A stretch of 64,000 nt of DNA from JBBRMW01 sp965246845 (GTDB lineage Bacteria; Chloroflexota; Anaerolineae; Aggregatilineales; UBA2796). Below the pieces are notes generated by a model. The model was not told the DNA's origin and ran no database searches. It saw nothing but the letters and a program-made list of their open reading frames with translations. The stretch's first letter is position 1, and every line of letters starts with the position of its first letter. Shown here one piece after another: positions 52,191 to 60,074 of the stretch. Both the position numbers and the translations under genes were made by a program. The stretch lies in the NCBI GenBank assembly GCA_965246845.1, contig CBDFFR010000003.1, positions 347,428-411,427 on the forward strand. Direction: 5' to 3'.

Positions 52191-52559
52191 ATGCGAGCGC
52201 GTCCGGTCTGGATATTAATTATTCTGCTCATCCTGACGGGCTGCCGCGTCTCGAACCGACTGGATACGGCGAGTTTGTTGATTACATTGCCAGACGCCAA
52301 GCGTGCAATTGGACAGACGACGCTCACCGTCATCGTGCAAACTCCAGATGGCACACCCATCGACAACGCGACCGTCGAAATCACGGGTGATATGACGCAC
52401 GCGGGCATGGCTCCCGTTTTCGGCAAGGTGCAAGGCGGCAAAGAGGGGCGCTATAGCGTGCCGTTCGATTGGAATATGGGCGGTGATTGGGTGCTAACCA
52501 TCAAAGCGACGCTCCCGGATGGGACGAGCGCGAAGATCGAGCAGAAGTACACGCTATGA
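52191..52559 (+). CDS. YtkA/FixH-like lipoprotein
   Basis: A 122-residue protein. The signal ends in the lipobox LILTGC (Cys about 18), so it should be tethered to the membrane surface. The rest is one immunoglobulin-like beta domain: TLTVIVQTPDGTPIDNATVEITGDMTHAGMAP and GRYSVPFDWNMGGDWVLTIKATLPDG, the YtkA-like pattern related to FixH. The Met/His-containing GDMTHAGM segment is common in copper-linked members. Its stop overlaps the ATG of the polyferredoxin gene by four bases. Confidence 0.8.
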   Translation: MRARPVWILIILLILTGCRVSNRLDTASLLITLPDAKRAIGQTTLTVIVQTPDGTPIDNATVEITGDMTHAGMAPVFGKVQGGKEGRYSVPFDWNMGGDWVLTIKATLPDGTSAKIEQKYTL

Positions 52560-54061
52560 GCGCCGCGCAACCGCCCATCTACAAGCCCGCACCGCTGCTC
52601 GATGTGCTGCAAACGCCGCTGCTTGGGCGCGTGCTGCGTTCGCGACAGGGACGCCTGTTATTGCAAGTGCCATTCTTCGCGCTTGCGGCGTTGATCATCT
52701 ACGACGGCTTTACGGGACCGCCGCTCGCGTCACGCAACCTCGCGGGCGTGCTGCCCTGGGTGCATTATCGCGGGCTGGTGGTCCTCGCGCTGCTGTTCGC
52801 GGGCAACCTGTTTTGTATGGGCTGCCCGTTCACGCTACCGCGCACGCTGGCGCGCCGCATGAGCAAACGTGGACGGCGCTGGCCGCAGCGCCTGCGCAAC
52901 AAGTGGATTGCGATTGCGGCGCTGTTCACCTTCTTCTTACTCTACGAGTGGCTGGATTTGTGGGCGAGTCCGATGCTGACAGCGTGGGTCGTGATTGCCT
53001 ATTTCAGCCTATCGTTTTTGCTTGAATTCATGTTTACCGAGTCGCCTTTCTGCAAATACATCTGCCCGTTGGGGACATTCAACTTCGTCTCTTCGACTGT
53101 TTCGCCGCTGCAAATTCAGGTGAAGGACGCGAACCGCTGCGCTACCTGCGTCGGCCACGAGTGCATCAATGGCAGCTACAGCGCGCAGCCCGTAATCCTG
53201 ATCGACGAGATAACGGATGGCGTGCCGACGCGGACGCATATGCACGACAAGAAGGGCGTCCTCGGCTGCGGGACGCTGCTTTACGCGCCGCAAATTAAAA
53301 GCAATATGGATTGCGTGATGTGCCTAGACTGCGCGCGGGCGTGTCCGCATGACAATGTTGCGCTGGCGGTACGCAACCCGCTCCGCGAGATCACGGACCT
53401 CTCCGCGTGGCCGAAGCGCTGGGACCTCGCGTTTCTGGTGATTGCGCTGGCCTTTATGGGGCTTGCCAATGCCTTCGGGATGGTCCCGCCCGTGTATGCA
53501 CTGCTGAGTAGCATTTCGCAGGCGACGGGGATCACTTCGCAAGCGGTACTGCTCTTCGGGTTTTTCTTCGTGACGACGATTTTTGCGCCCGCGCTGTTCG
53601 GCATCGGCGCGGCATGGCTCTCGGTCAAGTTCAGCGGGACGCAGAAGGCCGGGGCACTGCGCCTGACCTTTACCAGCTTCGCGCCGACCTTCGTACCGCT
53701 GGCGGTTGGCATCTGGACAGCGCATTACCTCTATCACTTTCTGACAGGCGCGGGGACGATCATCCCGATTTTCCAGAATTTCCTGCTTGATCACGGGATT
53801 GGGCTGCTCGGAGCGCCGAACTATGTTGCTGCTGCGCCTGCCGCGAACGGATTAATTGCATTGGTGCAGGTGGTCGCGCTATTCGGTGGCTTCGTCGTGA
53901 GCGCGCTCGCTGCGCAGCGGGTCGCCTTCAAGTTGTACCGCGACCGAGGCGCGGGCTATGCGGCGTGGCTGCCATTTGTCGGGCTGCTGTTCCTGATGAC
54001 GGTGATCGCGTTCTGGATGTTCAGTCTGCCGATGGAGATGCGTGGCACATTGATTTCCTGA
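52556..54061 (+). CDS. Membrane polyferredoxin (NosR/NapH/CcoG-like 4Fe-4S protein)
   Basis: A 501-residue protein starting at ATG 52556 in the ATGA overlap. Spans one to four at about 35-185 include the CMGCPFTLPR site. SPFCKYICPLGTFNF is the CxxxCP motif of this class, followed by CATCVGHEC and MDCVMCLDCARACPHD as cluster ligands. The C-terminal 190 residues add about five more spans, beyond the usual CcoG length. Such proteins pass electrons between quinol and extracytoplasmic or metal-reducing partners. With the FixH-like lipoprotein upstream, a role in cytochrome oxidase or copper handling is plausible. Confidence 0.85.
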   Translation: MSAAQPPIYKPAPLLDVLQTPLLGRVLRSRQGRLLLQVPFFALAALIIYDGFTGPPLASRNLAGVLPWVHYRGLVVLALLFAGNLFCMGCPFTLPRTLARRMSKRGRRWPQRLRNKWIAIAALFTFFLLYEWLDLWASPMLTAWVVIAYFSLSFLLEFMFTESPFCKYICPLGTFNFVSSTVSPLQIQVKDANRCATCVGHECINGSYSAQPVILIDEITDGVPTRTHMHDKKGVLGCGTLLYAPQIKSNMDCVMCLDCARACPHDNVALAVRNPLREITDLSAWPKRWDLAFLVIALAFMGLANAFGMVPPVYALLSSISQATGITSQAVLLFGFFFVTTIFAPALFGIGAAWLSVKFSGTQKAGALRLTFTSFAPTFVPLAVGIWTAHYLYHFLTGAGTIIPIFQNFLLDHGIGLLGAPNYVAAAPAANGLIALVQVVALFGGFVVSALAAQRVAFKLYRDRGAGYAAWLPFVGLLFLMTVIAFWMFSLPMEMRGTLIS

Positions 54062-54068
54062 ATGAACC

Positions 54069-54090
54069 GGGCGGACACATCGGTGCGCCC
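54069..54090. repeat. Dispersed 22-base palindrome, one mismatch
   Basis: GGGCGGAC-N6-GTGCGCCC followed by CTACA, eight bases after the polyferredoxin stop. One base in the right arm differs from the copies at 769 and 45116. Confidence 0.7.
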
Positions 54091-54209
54091 CTACACAGAG
54101 ACGGCACGATCTTCATAGAGAGATGTGCGGAGGGTTGATTTCGTAGCGTGATCTTAATCTGCCTCGTGTAAACTCTCTTTGCGAAGAAACGCTTTGCTTG
54201 AGGTGGCGC

Positions 54210-56123
54210 ATGTCTCAAATCAGCATCCACGTTCGTTTCATGATTGTCCTTGCGACGATATTTATGCACGTTACGGTACACGCAGCACGCGCCGATAGTT
54301 GTCCCGTCGCGACCGTAAAAACCATTGGTGAAGTTCAGGGCGCGGGCGCGGCTTCGCTATTGACCGGGAAGCAAGTCACATTGCGCGGACGTGTGACGGG
54401 TGTGTTTCAGGAGCTAGGCGGATTTTTCATCGAGAATTCATCGGGCGGCGCGGATGGTCTCCCCGATGCGGATATGACGACTTCCGACGGTATCTTCGTC
54501 TTTGATAAAACGTCGGTGAGTGTCGGTGAGGCCGTACAGGTGGCGGGAACCATCACGGAGTATGCGCCTTCCGGTGCGTCTGGCACGGAAACACAAATCG
54601 ACAATGCGAAGGTGACGCGCTGCGGTACAGTCGGGACGGTCGTGCCTCAAAGTGTGTCTCTGCCACTCCCAGCGGGACAAACGCTGGAGCGCTATGAGGG
54701 GATGCTCGTCGTTTTTGCACAGCCGCTTTACGTTATTGAAAATTATCAACTTGGGCGGTTCGGGGCGGTGCGCGTCGCGGACCAGTTCATTTATACCTAC
54801 ACGCAAGCCAACGCGCCGGATAAATCCGGTTATGCGACGTTCCTTGATGACCTGGAGACACGCCGCTCGTTTTATATCGACGACGGGAGCAACGTACAAA
54901 ATCCCGACCCGGTGATTTATCCCCCGCCGAAGCTGCAAGCCGCGAATACCTTGCGCAGCGGTGATGTCTTCACACAGGCGACAGGCATCTTCCGGCAAAG
55001 CTACGGGGTCCCGAACAAGACCTTCGGCGCAACGTTCGGCTATCGCCTGCACATGACCATGCCTGCTTCGATTACACGCACGAATCCGCGCCCTGCCGCC
55101 CCCCGAGTGGCAGGCGAGATCACCGTTGCGTCCGCAAACCTGCTCAATTTTTTCAACGGGGACGGACAGGGCGGCGGTTTCGCGAACGTGGATAAGAACC
55201 AGCGTGGCGCGTATGATATGGCAGAATTCAACCGTCAGTGGCCGAAGACGACCGCACAGCTCTGCGCCCTTAACGCGGATGTATTTGGCCTGACGGAGAT
55301 CGAAAACGATGTCATTGATGGCAAATCCGCGATTGAATTCCTCGTTGCTAAATTGAACGCGACTGCCGAATGCGGTCCCTATGAATTCATCCGGTTTACG
55401 GCAGATGGACGAGTCGGGACGGATGCGATCCGCGTTGCGATGATCTACAAACCCGCGACTGTGACGAAAATCGGGACCAGTGCGCTCATCTCGGATGGCT
55501 CACCCTTCGCCGCGCCGTTCAGCACCAACGCCGCCGGGTTGAACAAGTCGCGCGTACCCATCGCGCAGGCGTTTCGGGTGACAACTGGCAAGGCGGCGGG
55601 GCAACAATTTATCGTTGTCGTAAATCATCTGAAATCGAAAAGCGGGACGGGCAGCGGCGCGGATGCGGACCAGAAGGACGGTCAGGGCAATTGGAACGCC
55701 ACCCGCACGCGGGGCGCGCAGAACGTGGTCGCGTGGCTCGCAACCGACCCGACTGGCACAGGTATAAAACAAAGTGCCATCGTTGGAGATATGAACGCCT
55801 ATGCGATGGAGGACCCGATCCGGGCATTCGCGGAAGGCGGTTATGTGGATGCAGTTAAGTCAAAGATTGGCATGTCTGCTTACTCGTATACGTTCAGCGG
55901 CGCGGCGGGCTATCTGGATTACGTGCTGGTGAGCAATGCGCTCGCGGCGCAGGTCGCTGGCGTTGCAGAATGGCACAACAACGCCGATGAGCCGCTCGTG
56001 CTTGATTACAATCTGGAGTTCATTTCGGCGAACCAGCAAAAGGAATTCTACGCGGCAGATGCCTATCGCGCATCCGACCATGACCCGACGCTGATTGGTA
56101 TCTTCGGCGTCGAAACGCAATAG
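54210..56123 (+). CDS. Secreted ExeM/NucH-family endonuclease
   Basis: A 637-residue protein; ATG 54210 follows GAGGTGG closely and begins a signal peptide (FMIVLATIFMHVTVHAARA). An N-terminal OB-like region (KTIGEVQGAGAASLLTGKQVTLRGRVTGVF ... GGFFIENSSGG) at about 30-140 is typical of ExeM/NucH proteins. The endonuclease/exonuclease/phosphatase domain follows from about 290: VASANLLNFFNGDG, ADVFGLTEIEND, VVNHLKSKSGTGSG, VGDMNAYAMEDP and ASDHDPTLIGIFG. It probably degrades extracellular DNA for nutrient use or biofilm turnover. Confidence 0.93.
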   Translation: MSQISIHVRFMIVLATIFMHVTVHAARADSCPVATVKTIGEVQGAGAASLLTGKQVTLRGRVTGVFQELGGFFIENSSGGADGLPDADMTTSDGIFVFDKTSVSVGEAVQVAGTITEYAPSGASGTETQIDNAKVTRCGTVGTVVPQSVSLPLPAGQTLERYEGMLVVFAQPLYVIENYQLGRFGAVRVADQFIYTYTQANAPDKSGYATFLDDLETRRSFYIDDGSNVQNPDPVIYPPPKLQAANTLRSGDVFTQATGIFRQSYGVPNKTFGATFGYRLHMTMPASITRTNPRPAAPRVAGEITVASANLLNFFNGDGQGGGFANVDKNQRGAYDMAEFNRQWPKTTAQLCALNADVFGLTEIENDVIDGKSAIEFLVAKLNATAECGPYEFIRFTADGRVGTDAIRVAMIYKPATVTKIGTSALISDGSPFAAPFSTNAAGLNKSRVPIAQAFRVTTGKAAGQQFIVVVNHLKSKSGTGSGADADQKDGQGNWNATRTRGAQNVVAWLATDPTGTGIKQSAIVGDMNAYAMEDPIRAFAEGGYVDAVKSKIGMSAYSYTFSGAAGYLDYVLVSNALAAQVAGVAEWHNNADEPLVLDYNLEFISANQQKEFYAADAYRASDHDPTLIGIFGVETQ

Positions 56124-56167
56124 CACCTTTGGCATTCCTCCATCCAAACTTTATAGTTGAGAAACGC

Positions 56168-56189
56168 ACGGCGCGATCTATCGCGCCGT
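56168..56189. other. 9-bp palindromic hairpin ahead of the baeRF-like gene
   Basis: ACGGCGCGA and TCGCGCCGT flank a TCTA loop, 45 bases after the nuclease stop and 32 before the next start. No T-run follows, so it is either a weak terminator or an element in the leader of the downstream gene. Confidence 0.55.
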
Positions 56190-56220
56190 CCGCATCTATC
56201 GCAACGAAAAGGAATGCCCA

Positions 56221-57387
56221 ATGGCTGAGTTCTCACAGCAGGAAATGAAATCACTGGCCGAAGTCGAAATCGCGCCCTGCGTATCGATTTACATGCCTAT
56301 CGAGGCTGCCGAACGCAACCAGAACGTGAAGCGCTATCACAGTCTGATGGATCGGGCGCATCAGGCGCTATTGGCTGCGGGCGTCGAACATCGCGAAGCG
56401 GATACGATGCTCGCCCCGGCGCGGGCGCTGGCCGATGACACCGATTTCTGGGCGACGACGCGCGAAGGGCTGGCACTGTTCTTCTCCCTGTGGCCGGAGT
56501 CGTTCCGTTGGTACGAGGACAACAGCGCCGCCGTGCAGTTCACAGAGCGAATCGTCGTCGCGGATCATTTCTATTTGACGCCACTGCTGCCATTGCTTAC
56601 CGGTGACGGTCAATTCTATATCCTGACGGTCAGCCAGAAGCACGCAACCTTGCTGCGCGCCACACGCGACACCGTGCGGCCTATGGACGTGCCGGGGCTG
56701 CCGGGCAACCTGGGTGAAGCGATTGGGGATGAAGAGTCCGGGTCGCAGGTTCAGGGACGCCCAGCGAACAGAGGTGGCGGTGAGCAAACCGGGGTCTCCG
56801 GTGGTGACGATGCGCGGACCGATGCACTTAACCGCAACATGCGCTTTTTGCAGGCGGTCGATAATGCGGTGAAGACGGCGATTGGCGCGACCAATGCGCC
56901 GCTCGTGATCGCGGGTCTGGATCAGATGCTCGGCTACTATCGGCAGGTGAATTCCTATCCGCATTTGGTCGAAGAAGGCATCGCTGAAAACCCCGACGGC
57001 ATTCAACAGAAAGCATTGCACGAAATGGCATGGCCGTTGGTTGAGCCGATTTTCAGCAAGAAGCGGAACGAAGCGCTGGAGAAGTTCGCGATCTCGCAGA
57101 ACACGCCGATCACATCCAGCGTCCTCGCGGATGTGATTGCAGCGGCCTATTACGGACGGGTCGAGTCGCTTATTATGGCCGATGCGCAACCGCAATATGG
57201 GCGCTTTGACCCAAAAACCAGCGTATTGGAAGTTCACAAGGAAGCGCGCCCCGACAATGCCGATCTGTACGACCTCGCTGCGGTGCAGACTGTGATGAAT
57301 GGTGGGCGTGTGTTCGTCGTGCTGCCGGAAGAACTGCCCGCGCATCCACAGCACCATTCAACCATTTTGGCCGTTTTCCGATATTAA
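56221..57387 (+). CDS. Bacterial archaeo-eukaryotic release-factor-like protein (baeRF7-type)
   Basis: A 388-residue protein. The beginning LAEVEIAPCVSIYMPIEAA and the mid region FYILTVSQKHATLLRATRD match baeRF-family domains, relatives of eRF1 that lack the eukaryotic stop-codon-reading part. A disordered Gly/Glu/Ser-rich loop is at about 170-200 (SGSQVQGRPANRGGGEQTG). The C-terminal half has PLVIAGLDQMLGYYRQVN and GGRVFVVLPEELP, the Pelota/eRF1-like C-domain. The family is proposed to act on stalled ribosomes or defence, without firm proof. A Gre-factor gene follows 18 bases later. Confidence 0.83.
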   Translation: MAEFSQQEMKSLAEVEIAPCVSIYMPIEAAERNQNVKRYHSLMDRAHQALLAAGVEHREADTMLAPARALADDTDFWATTREGLALFFSLWPESFRWYEDNSAAVQFTERIVVADHFYLTPLLPLLTGDGQFYILTVSQKHATLLRATRDTVRPMDVPGLPGNLGEAIGDEESGSQVQGRPANRGGGEQTGVSGGDDARTDALNRNMRFLQAVDNAVKTAIGATNAPLVIAGLDQMLGYYRQVNSYPHLVEEGIAENPDGIQQKALHEMAWPLVEPIFSKKRNEALEKFAISQNTPITSSVLADVIAAAYYGRVESLIMADAQPQYGRFDPKTSVLEVHKEARPDNADLYDLAAVQTVMNGGRVFVVLPEELPAHPQHHSTILAVFRY

Positions 57388-57405
57388 GCATCAGGAGCCG
57401 CAAAG

Positions 57406-57891
57406 ATGAACGAACAGCAAGACGGGCAATATACGCTCACGCGGGCCGGGTACGATGCGATCAAGGCCGAACTGGAGCAACTTGAGGCACGCGAGGTCGG
57501 CCAAAAAGCCGATTACGTAGATGTGAATTACAGTTCGGATGTGAGCAGCGAAGAAGCCGCAAGCGACGAAGTATACGATGATCTGGACCGCACGCGGGAA
57601 CGAATCGGGCATTTGAAAATGGTGCTTGAGCAAGCCGTGATCGCAGAAGACAGCGGCGCGAAGGTGGTTGACCCCGGTGAGCGCGTGACGGTCTATGATG
57701 AAGATGCGAAAGAAACTTTTGAATTCATCCTTATCGGTGGCGAGGAAGCCATCGCTGGGCGCGAGGGCGTGGCACTTGATTCGCCAGTGGGTAAGGCGCT
57801 GGTCGGGAAGCGCGTTGGGGAGACAGTGGAAGCCGAGACACCGGATGGCGTGGTTCGGTATACGATAAGGAAGATCGCGCCGTCGCAATAG
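57406..57891 (+). CDS. Transcription elongation factor, GreA/GreB family
   Basis: A 161-residue protein with AGGAG before ATG 57406. The N-terminal coiled coil is YTLTRAGYDAIKAELEQLEAREV, with an acidic tip region (YSSDVSSEEAASDEVYDDL) where the catalytic acidic pair would sit. The C-terminal FKBP-like domain is VTVYDEDAKETFEFILIGGEEA ... SPVGKALVGKRVGETVEAETPDG. Gre factors rescue backtracked RNA polymerase by stimulating RNA cleavage. Its tip region is richer in Ser and Glu than usual, so it could be a GreA-like variant. Confidence 0.9.
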   Translation: MNEQQDGQYTLTRAGYDAIKAELEQLEAREVGQKADYVDVNYSSDVSSEEAASDEVYDDLDRTRERIGHLKMVLEQAVIAEDSGAKVVDPGERVTVYDEDAKETFEFILIGGEEAIAGREGVALDSPVGKALVGKRVGETVEAETPDGVVRYTIRKIAPSQ

Positions 57892-57899
57892 AAACTATG

Positions 57900-58484
57900 C
57901 TAGCGCTGCATCCCCAACCACTCGCTGTACAATTCATTCTCGATCCCGATCCGTGCCAGCGCCCGACCGACCGTCCCATTGACCAAATCGTCGATGGTTT
58001 TGGGCTTGCTATAAAAAGCTGGGACGGGCGGCATAATGACCGCGCCGTTTTGCGTCGCGCGGAGCATCGTGCGCAAGTGTCCGGCGTGCAGCGGCGTCTC
58101 GCGCAGCAGGAGCAGTACGGGTCGGCCTTCTTTCAACTGCACATCGGCGGCGCGCGACATCAAATCTGCGTCGAATGAATGCGCAACTGCGCTGAGTGTC
58201 TTCACGCTGCACGGCGCGATGATCATCCCTACCGTCGCGAAGGAACCGCTCGCGATTGACGCGCCGATGTCGTGCGGGTTGTGGCAATCATCGGCCAGCG
58301 CTTCGACATCACTCACCCTCCATTCCGTCTCTTGATGGATGGTCGCGCGTGCCGACGGGCTGATGATGAGATGCGTTTCGATGTGGTCCGCGCTCGCTTT
58401 ATCATGCGCCAGCGCTTCGAGGAGCCGGATACCGTAAATCGCGCCGCTCGCCCCGGAAATCCCAACGATCAGGCGGCGCGTCAC
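57900..58484 (-). CDS. ubiX: Flavin prenyltransferase
   Basis: A 194-residue protein; GTG 58484 makes a four-base GTGA overlap with the methyltransferase gene, and ATG 58502 is the alternative. The FMN-binding start RRLIVGISGASGAIYGIRLLEAL and the later SFATVGMIIAPCSVKTLSAVAHSF and RPVLLLLRETPLHAGHLRTML match UbiX/Pad1. UbiX makes prenylated FMN for UbiD-type decarboxylases. Coupling to the quinone methyltransferase suggests a role in quinone synthesis; no ubiD is visible. Confidence 0.95.
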   Translation of the reverse strand: MTRRLIVGISGASGAIYGIRLLEALAHDKASADHIETHLIISPSARATIHQETEWRVSDVEALADDCHNPHDIGASIASGSFATVGMIIAPCSVKTLSAVAHSFDADLMSRAADVQLKEGRPVLLLLRETPLHAGHLRTMLRATQNGAVIMPPVPAFYSKPKTIDDLVNGTVGRALARIGIENELYSEWLGMQR

Positions 58485-59218
58485 TTCGGCTTCGTTCCCC
58501 AATGTACGGCCATCGTTCCGAAGACGAAGCGCTTGTACTGCACATCCACGAAACCCGCGCCTTGCAGCAGCGTCACGAGTTCATCCGGCGTCTTGAAGCC
58601 CTTCGTTGATTCGGGCAAATATTGATAGGCGTCGCGCTGCCCGGTGAGCAGCGTGCCGAGCGTCGGGATTATGAAATTCAGGTGAATCAGAATAAACGGG
58701 CGCACTATCGACGGCGGCGGCGGCGAAGTATCCAGACAAACAACGCGCCCGCCCGGTTTCAGCACGCGGAATTGTTCGCGAAGTGCGCCGGGAATATCGA
58801 TCACGTTGCGCAAAAGGTAGCCATGCGTCACGGCGTCGAAGTGTGCCTCCGGGAAGGGCAAATTGAGTGCGTCAGCAGTCACCCAGCGCACGCGGTCGCC
58901 AAGCGTGCGCTTACGGCCCATTTGCATCATTTTCGGCGCGAAATCCGCACCAACTGCGAGACCCGCGCCGCCGCTCGTAAGCGCCTCGAACGCGATGTCT
59001 CCGGTCCCGGTCGCAATATCGAGTATGGAGCCGCTGGGCGGTATCTGCGCACGCTGCACGACGAAGCGCCGCCACGCGCGGTCCTGCCCACCGGTCATGA
59101 GTTTATTCATCAGATCATAGCGCGGTGCGATGCGTTGAAAGACATCCTGTACCGCTTCGGAACGTTCGTGGCCGCTGAGGGTTTCGACACCTGATTTATT
59201 GGCGGGTTTGTTGCTCAT
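58481..59218 (-). CDS. ubiE: Demethylmenaquinone/ubiquinone C-methyltransferase
   Basis: A 245-residue AdoMet-dependent enzyme. The UbiE/MenG pattern is AVQDVFQRIAPRYDLMNKLMTGGQDRAWRR, SILDIATGTGDIAFEAL, FPEAHFDAVTHGYLLRNV and VCLDTSPPP. It should methylate demethylmenaquinone (menC is at 30685). The ATG at 59218 has no ribosome site; an extended -10 box ends seven bases before it, pointing to a leaderless message. Confidence 0.94.
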   Translation of the reverse strand: MSNKPANKSGVETLSGHERSEAVQDVFQRIAPRYDLMNKLMTGGQDRAWRRFVVQRAQIPPSGSILDIATGTGDIAFEALTSGGAGLAVGADFAPKMMQMGRKRTLGDRVRWVTADALNLPFPEAHFDAVTHGYLLRNVIDIPGALREQFRVLKPGGRVVCLDTSPPPPSIVRPFILIHLNFIIPTLGTLLTGQRDAYQYLPESTKGFKTPDELVTLLQGAGFVDVQYKRFVFGTMAVHWGTKPK

Positions 59219-59225
59219 AACATAG

Positions 59226-59234
59226 ATTATATCA
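59226..59234 (-). promoter_or_regulatory. Extended -10 promoter of ubiE, giving a leaderless transcript
   Basis: On the minus strand TGATATAAT is a perfect extended -10 box (TGnTATAAT) and seven bases separate it from the ATG at 59218. Transcription should therefore begin at or within a base of the start codon. No clear -35 is present. Confidence 0.65.
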
Positions 59235-59351
59235 AGTTAACAGGTCATATGGGGGATATTGAAAGCCGCCAAATGCCTCACAACCTTTGTCGGGTCGCGG
59301 CGTATTATTGTGTGTATTCGCAGTCTCAACTACACATTGGGGGTTACGCAC

Positions 59352-59762
59352 ATGACAGTCGCACGTTCCGGTCGTCCACTAGGGGTAACAATCATCGCCG
59401 CGCTGATGGTCATCACAGCAGCGTTTGCGATTTGTGGTGGGTTGGTTAAGCTGGGCGCATCGCCGCTTCAACTGTTTACAGATGGTTTCGGTGGCATCAT
59501 TTCGGATGCTGGCGGCGGTATCATCGCCGTCGTGCTTGCGATCCTAAATCTTGTCCTCGCGTTTGGCCTGTTTGGGCTTCAGCGCTGGGCATACTTTGCA
59601 ACGATTATCGTCGTGATCGCACAGGTCCTGCTCGGTGTGACCGGGATCGGCGTGCCGCGTATCGGCATTTTCGGCCTGCTCGCGAACATCTTTCCGATCA
59701 TCGCATTGCTCTATTTGCTGCTCGATGGCAGTGTGCGACGCGCGTTTCGCATCGGTGTCTAA
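59352..59762 (+). CDS. Small multi-span membrane protein
   Basis: A 136-residue protein from ATG 59352 after a GGGGG run. It has about three to four spans: PLGVTIIAALMVITAAFAI, GIIAVVLAILNLVLAFGLFGL, WAYFATIIVVIAQVLLGV and LANIFPIIALLYLLLDG. The pattern LFGLQRWAYFATIIV resembles DUF2127/DUF7144-like small membrane proteins. The function is unknown. A strong terminator follows. Confidence 0.75.
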   Translation: MTVARSGRPLGVTIIAALMVITAAFAICGGLVKLGASPLQLFTDGFGGIISDAGGGIIAVVLAILNLVLAFGLFGLQRWAYFATIIVVIAQVLLGVTGIGVPRIGIFGLLANIFPIIALLYLLLDGSVRRAFRIGV

Positions 59763-59787
59763 TCAGCAACGCACCGATTAAATGAAG

Positions 59788-59816
59788 AAGGCAGACCAGC
59801 GCGGTCTGCCTTTTTT
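59788..59816. terminator. Rho-independent terminator, bidirectional
   Basis: AAGGCAGACC at 59788-59797 pairs with GGTCTGCCTT at 59803-59812 over AGCGC, followed by TTTT on the plus strand. It ends the membrane-protein gene and could also stop read-through on the minus strand. Confidence 0.92.
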
Positions 59817-59835
59817 GTTCTCATAATCACCGTTC

Positions 59836-59875
59836 TATAAAAAACAAAAGGCCCTCATCTTTCGATGAGAGCCTT
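59836..59875 (-). terminator. Rho-independent terminator with GAAA loop, end of the 17-codon unit
   Basis: On the minus strand AAGGCTCTCATC-GAAA-GATGAGGGCCTT forms a 12-bp stem with one G-T pair, followed by TTGTTTTTT. This is a textbook intrinsic terminator. Confidence 0.92.
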
Positions 59876-59880
59876 CTGCC

Positions 59881-59937
59881 ACGTGGTAGCACCAGAACGG
59901 TCGCTTATTCAGCGAAAGGGAGGGGTGCTACCACGTT
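59881..59937 (-). other. 13-bp stem overlapping the end of the 17-codon ORF
   Basis: ACGTGGTAGCACC at 59881-59893 and GGTGCTACCACGT at 59924-59936 are exact complements. The inner part folds again as TCGCT and AGCGA. One arm lies inside the small ORF (codons for NVVAP) and the other after its stop. It does not overlap the terminator stem. Confidence 0.85.
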
Positions 59938-59958
59938 CAGTTTCAAACTATCAGACAT
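59905..59958 (-). CDS. 17-codon ORF with strong ribosome binding site, unknown peptide
   Basis: ATG 59958 to TAA 59905 encodes MSDSLKLNVVAPLPFAE. The ribosome site is AAGGAGGAGGT, about seven bases before the ATG, far stronger than at most genes in this window. The ORF lies in its own unit with a consensus promoter at 60074-60046, a stable stem and a terminator. No gene follows on this strand before the terminator, so a leader-peptide role is not evident. It could be a small protein, a peptide precursor or a dual-function RNA. Translation is predicted only. Confidence 0.55.
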   Translation of the reverse strand: MSDSLKLNVVAPLPFAE

Positions 59959-60045
59959 CAGCACCACCTCCTCCTTTCTTAGTTTGGCAAAGGTATTAAA
60001 AGTGGATTTGCATCCACAGTACGGCGATTGCTCGACGTGAAGGGA

Positions 60046-60074
60046 ATTATCTCACTGTGGGACTGATCTGTCAA
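60046..60074 (-). promoter_or_regulatory. Near-consensus sigma-70 promoter of the 17-codon unit
   Basis: On the minus strand TTGACA (60074-60069) and GATAAT (60051-60046) are 17 bases apart; only one base differs from consensus. The start point should be near 60039, giving a transcript of about 200 bases to the terminator at 59836. Confidence 0.82.

Noticed and set aside
56168..56189. Terminator of the nuclease gene
   Set aside because: The 9-bp stem is perfect but no T-run follows on either strand, so it is listed only as a hairpin of unknown role.
59836..60040. T-box or other amino-acid-sensing leader upstream of a terminator
   Set aside because: The stem-terminator layout recalls a T-box (GGTGCTACCACG near a GCTCTCATC stem), but the UGGN bulge is absent, no Stem I with a specifier loop is seen, the stem does not compete with the terminator, and no gene follows.
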